52,403 nucleotides of DNA, taken from Zelonia costaricensis (Eukaryota; Euglenozoa; Kinetoplastea; Trypanosomatida; Trypanosomatidae). Location of the stretch: the NCBI GenBank assembly GCA_030849075.1, contig JASAOO010003421.1:5969-58371 (forward strand). Reading direction: 5' to 3'. Below are positions 49,701-52,403 of this stretch, in pieces. Position 1 is the first letter of the stretch. The number at the start of each line of letters is the position of its first letter. The position numbers were made by a program, and so were the translations under genes. The notes beneath the pieces are model-generated. The model ran no database searches and had not been told where the DNA came from. It saw only the letters and a program-made list of their open reading frames with translations.

Positions 49701-51501
49701 CCCGCTCGCGCTGCCGCCACCGCCGCCGCCGTACATCGTGGACTGGGAGCAGAGCCTCGTAGCGTTCCAGAACCGGGCCGAGAGTTACTACACCTTCAAG
49801 AACTTCTGCACCGAGACGTACCTGACTTTGATTGAGCACGATGTGGATCACTTTCTTGTGTGCTACTACAACGGCGGCGTGATCCCGCCTGAGGAGGCGG
49901 TGCACGAGGCCCTGGCGCGGCGCGGCAACTTCAACGCCGGCAGCGGTGGGGGCGTGAACACTGGAGCGGCCGGGGGCGGGGAGGCGAAGGGGAACGGCGG
50001 CCGCGGCAGTGGCGGCGGCATTCAGAAGATGCTGCAGGGCAGCAAAGCGTTGATGAAGCTCAGCGAGGCGGGCTCGAAGTGGTTGTCGAAGGTGGGCACC
50101 AATCTGCGCCGCAACAGCGTGGCGGCGGTGTCGACTCCGGTTTCCTCCAATGCGACCGAGGCGCCACAGACACCGCTGAGCAAGGCGGCGACGGCGGTGT
50201 TCGGCGATGGGCGGCCGCTGCCGCTGACGAGCGCCACCGCACCTGACACGATGGCCGTCGACCGGTCGCTGGAGACGTGGGCCACACCCACCACGATGGC
50301 TGCTCCTGCGCAGCTGAACGCCGGCACCGGGAGGGACGCGATCCCCGACGCCGCCGCCGCGTACTCCGGCTCGGACGCGAACGCTGGCGCCGCGCGGGCG
50401 GGGGCGACACGCTCTGCGAACCCCTTCGCCGATAACCCGCTGGAGGGGGGTCGTGCGGCGGGCGCCGAGGACAGCCCTGCGCCCAGTCGTGGCTCCATTG
50501 CGTCGCTTGGGGCCGTGTCGAGCATTTCCGGCTCCGTGCGCCAGCCCTCGTCCTCGGCGGCGACATCAGCGCTGCGCTCCGGCGACGCCACCTCGTCCAG
50601 CGCGTCGACCAGCGCCGCAGAGGCGGAGGTGGGCTGCCTGCGTCAGCTCGGCCCCTACGTGGCCAATGTGGTGCCGGAGACTTACATGGACGTGCGGCCC
50701 AGCGAGGGGGTCCTGGCGCAGGTGCGGCGCAACCACGCCATTCTGGTGCACGCGATGCAGCACGTGCTCACGGATGCGACCGGCGGTGCAGACGGCCGCT
50801 CGCCGTCGACGCCCGCGGCGCTCACGCAGATGCCGTCGCCGGTGACCTCGTCCAGCCTCGGCTTCGCCCCGCCGGCGCCACGCATCACTGTCGACACCCT
50901 CGTGACGCGGCGGCTGCGCACCGGCCTGCTGCAGCCCACGATTCAGGCCACGTGGCGGGACTACCTGACGCCGCTGGAGAGCAAGGTGGGGGAGCTGGCG
51001 CAGATCGCGACGGAGAACATCGAGCCGATCCTGTGCGAGCTGCGCGCCCCGCGCAGCCCAGCAGAGGGGGCGCTGGGTGAGGGCGCGCTGGCATCCGCGC
51101 CGCCGTCCTTGTCGCTTGACACGCCGTCCACCCCGGCGCAGGGCTTGTGGCGCGATGTCACTCTCGCAGGTGGTCATCTGGACATCATCGGCAGCGTGCC
51201 AGCGATGAGCGAGGGCGACCGGGCGGCGCTGGCGGCCTTGCGTGCGGCCCGCGAGGCGCCTGTGGCACGGCTCGTGCGCCTCCTGCGTGGCGATGCGGAG
51301 TACCTCGCGTCGATCCACACGATGGACGACGAATTTGTTGACGACGGTGCCGCGTGGCAGCAGCGGAGTGCGCAGATGCGTCTGCGCGGGGCGGCGCTGA
51401 GCGACTACGTACCGGTCTACGGTCTTGTGCTCTCCAGGCTGCACCGGCTGGAGATGGAGCATCGCACGGTGCTGGAGCTGTGGGGTGGTGGCGCGCGCTG
51501 A
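46753..51501 (+). CDS. Large low-complexity protein with conserved C-terminal segments (1582 aa)
   Basis: I do not recognise it. ATG 46753 is the first in the predicted transcript. Residues 1 to about 980 are almost wholly Ala/Ser/Pro/Thr-rich and likely disordered, with a His-Gln-Pro repeat (about 514-522) and a polyproline run just before residue 996. Order begins at D-W-E-Q-S-L (997-1002) and continues through a compact aromatic-rich segment to about 1057 (Y-Y-T-F-K-N-F, then H-F-L-V-C-Y-Y-N-G-G). After another disordered stretch, the part from Cys1295 to the end is mostly helical, including V-D-T-L-V-T-R-R at 1380-1387. Two N-P-F motifs (287 and 1223) could bind EH-domain proteins, which suggests, weakly, a role in membrane traffic. 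There is no signal peptide or membrane span. Confidence 0.85.
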   Translation: MWDSLPPVVSVATAADDLVGVSMAVQAEGMLNASLSDSATPTRTNTTVCSQPSTMRSCSMTIAGARTSLQHAIGPTDARRVATPPSESTVSTPPSKGGLAYTVASSSALSLHAPAPPSAWELTSTLVAARPTSPLPILSTSAPHAASSTVPLRRESSGAPLQPARGSLPFTSSPASTAPGKTLPCTTTATSSYDDAVTAAAQPHFTKSSSASVTSGSPASPPSNSSVMGAAAASIVWASPASARERSGSSSNQVAPHRAAATAHATANASDATAPADGQAVLYAAVNPFKDLHRSSELRGAPSVAGRVPPATRPSQPAHHTPQHHPSIPPYAASARQQRVLSPAPTTTTTTGAMPLDSPAAAAFPASASPAMSAATAAAALPPSPALKAGSDSGLYRAPSFTATSNPTAAATASPARVTRVPSGPFRDSTGAAYPRHSAPAPAPPPPPASLWETGQPAGYTGASPNVFTAASASSGGALAGAVAPASMSAHAFGSPYAPLPTSFGAASPRTPPHQPHQPHQQQLSQLQHSQRSFYGSINGGSGPRSVGGGEGSSPRGSSHAASHVRFQGVGNGASPAAAGLAAQSPSLPPLRPGTPGRYAYVDSIATPSVPPDGSISFAGAVDHNQSFYMGTMGNDNLRRSFFFPLGPAPGAAGVGTAARSEDPSTRSGEVSGSAAEVPPYMHAASLSAAHTPGRTTPSTAQMGALAPNVFSGDGKPSPSVSSLTADPYCSPTLFHAPSFRGLPLQRQITPQIPPPPSPPASSMQHQHAQLQAGQAPSSSSTSQLQTAQSSLPKTSAGSDLTAATLLASSAQAASAAPCTYVPVSPQAPSSLYDSPGAIAQPLTLSTTATYGRRGGAGQAPWHAGRAVQPPALAGAAQQEHLGMSASSRSSSIAGMAEASRITGFTDSSFLSPTLANSMWQHRFEEVGTGLSQERAFALPDSSAQAHARLGAQKPPLTLSASETGASGRRWSSSTAPSRAKPAPLALPPPPPPYIVDWEQSLVAFQNRAESYYTFKNFCTETYLTLIEHDVDHFLVCYYNGGVIPPEEAVHEALARRGNFNAGSGGGVNTGAAGGGEAKGNGGRGSGGGIQKMLQGSKALMKLSEAGSKWLSKVGTNLRRNSVAAVSTPVSSNATEAPQTPLSKAATAVFGDGRPLPLTSATAPDTMAVDRSLETWATPTTMAAPAQLNAGTGRDAIPDAAAAYSGSDANAGAARAGATRSANPFADNPLEGGRAAGAEDSPAPSRGSIASLGAVSSISGSVRQPSSSAATSALRSGDATSSSASTSAAEAEVGCLRQLGPYVANVVPETYMDVRPSEGVLAQVRRNHAILVHAMQHVLTDATGGADGRSPSTPAALTQMPSPVTSSSLGFAPPAPRITVDTLVTRRLRTGLLQPTIQATWRDYLTPLESKVGELAQIATENIEPILCELRAPRSPAEGALGEGALASAPPSLSLDTPSTPAQGLWRDVTLAGGHLDIIGSVPAMSEGDRAALAALRAAREAPVARLVRLLRGDAEYLASIHTMDDEFVDDGAAWQQRSAQMRLRGAALSDYVPVYGLVLSRLHRLEMEHRTVLELWGGGAR

Positions 51502-51536
51502 GGCCGCGCAATGACACGCGCGTCACCACATCAGCA

Positions 51537-51561
51537 CACATACACACACACACACACACAC
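51537..51561. repeat. CA microsatellite
   Basis: A near-perfect CA run shortly after the stop codon of the 1582-residue protein. Confidence 0.85.
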
Positions 51562-52238
51562 GCACAACGACGCCATCGCACAGGGCTCGCAGTCGCACCG
51601 AAGGGCAGGGGAGGCCGGTCTGGTGCGTGGCTGAGTGTGAGTGCATGGCAGCCACTGTGGACGCGTGGGCGCGCGTGTGTGTGTGTGTGTGCGTGCGATA
51701 CGCTGGCCACGCAGCGGCAGCGAATAAAGCAAAAAAACAACAACAACTGAATCACCAAACAAGATGAACAGCACGCGCGGTACAAGCGGGAGTGAGAGAC
51801 ATGCTCGTTGCGGCTGCAGCGACCTCTGGCGCCGTCCCTGAATGCACCGAGTCGAGCGACAGGCAAGCCACAGCGTACCCGCTGAGAAGTGGTCACCTCG
51901 CACCGCACGTCTTCCTCTCTGCCCGTCGCTGAGGGGGGGAGGGGGGGGGGCAATGCCAAGCGTAAAGACGACAGCAGCCAGACACTCACGCCAACCAGCT
52001 AGCAATTACAAGAAGGGCAGACGCGAATGTGCCAGACGTCTTCAACACCCGTCTACGCGCGTCCACACGTCGCCTTTGTTCTTTCCCCTTTTTCTTTCCG
52101 ACGTGCACCGTCGTCTTTCCCACTCTTCTCTTTTCGCTTCTCATCCGTGTTCAACTGTTCACCTCTCTTCAACAAACACACAAACACACAAACAGAGGCG
52201 CAGGTACAACCACCCGCCACAGGACCCACCTTGACGAC

Positions 52239-52263
52239 TCCCCCCCCTCCCCTCCCTCCCCAG
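52239..52263 (+). promoter_or_regulatory. Candidate spliced-leader acceptor for a gene beyond the window
   Basis: A C-rich pyrimidine tract is followed by AG at 52262-52263. The target start codon is not visible. Confidence 0.3.
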
Positions 52264-52403
52264 AGCAACACATCCGTTGTCGCACTTGCGTGTGGGCGAC
52301 TACCGGGTGTGACGGTTTGGCTCATCTTCCAGGGCACCCCACTCTGTCTGCCGGACTGGGTCAAGCATCGCACAACAGGTCTGCGTCGCTACCCGCTACT
52401 CGC

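Larger units (their letters stand above)
51502..52403. other. Spacer, right edge
   Basis: No gene was seen. A CA repeat (51537-51561) follows the stop codon, G runs lie at about 51931-51949, and pyrimidine-rich DNA at about 52067-52170 and 52239-52261 probably belongs to the splice region of a + strand gene to the right of the window. Confidence 0.55.

Overview
The window looks like a piece of a trypanosomatid nuclear chromosome, most likely Leishmaniinae (Leishmania or a close relative). All ten convincing protein genes lie on the + strand. They are intronless, GC-rich with G/C-ending codons, and separated by long pyrimidine-rich spacers full of TG/CA microsatellites. This is the layout of a polycistronic unit whose transcripts are resolved by spliced-leader trans-splicing and polyadenylation. 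In nearly every case, taking the first AG after a strong pyrimidine tract gives a leader whose first ATG is the start of the long reading frame. I used that to choose starts. I cannot name the species or chromosome from sequence alone.

Layout: (1) 1-2504 is spacer. (2) 2505-13094 holds two related type I membrane proteins (758 and 418 residues) with a shared repeated ectodomain module, on either side of a small SnoaL/NTF2-like protein. (3) 13095-22520 is a 9.4 kb gene-free stretch. (4) 22521-27197 is a large Na+/H+ exchanger (1558 residues) with a cyclic-nucleotide-binding-like domain in its cytoplasmic tail, an architecture like plant SOS1. (5) 28095-37851 holds two SET/MYND (SMYD-type) proteins on either side of a D-2-hydroxyglutarate dehydrogenase-like flavoprotein and a kinetoplastid-type, probably mitochondrial, membrane protein. 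(6) 39286-41964 is a DUF676-type serine esterase. (7) 41965-46752 is another 4.8 kb spacer. (8) 46753-51501 encodes a 1582-residue, mostly disordered protein with conserved C-terminal segments. The rest is spacer leading to a gene outside the window.

The genes do not form an obvious pathway, and trypanosomatid gene order usually does not imply one. The points most worth following are the unnamed ectodomain module shared by the two membrane proteins, the MYND finger split by about 154 residues in the second SMYD-like protein, the degenerate nucleotide-binding cassette of the exchanger, and the very long spacers downstream of both membrane-protein genes. No CRISPR array, IS element, rRNA or tRNA gene was seen.
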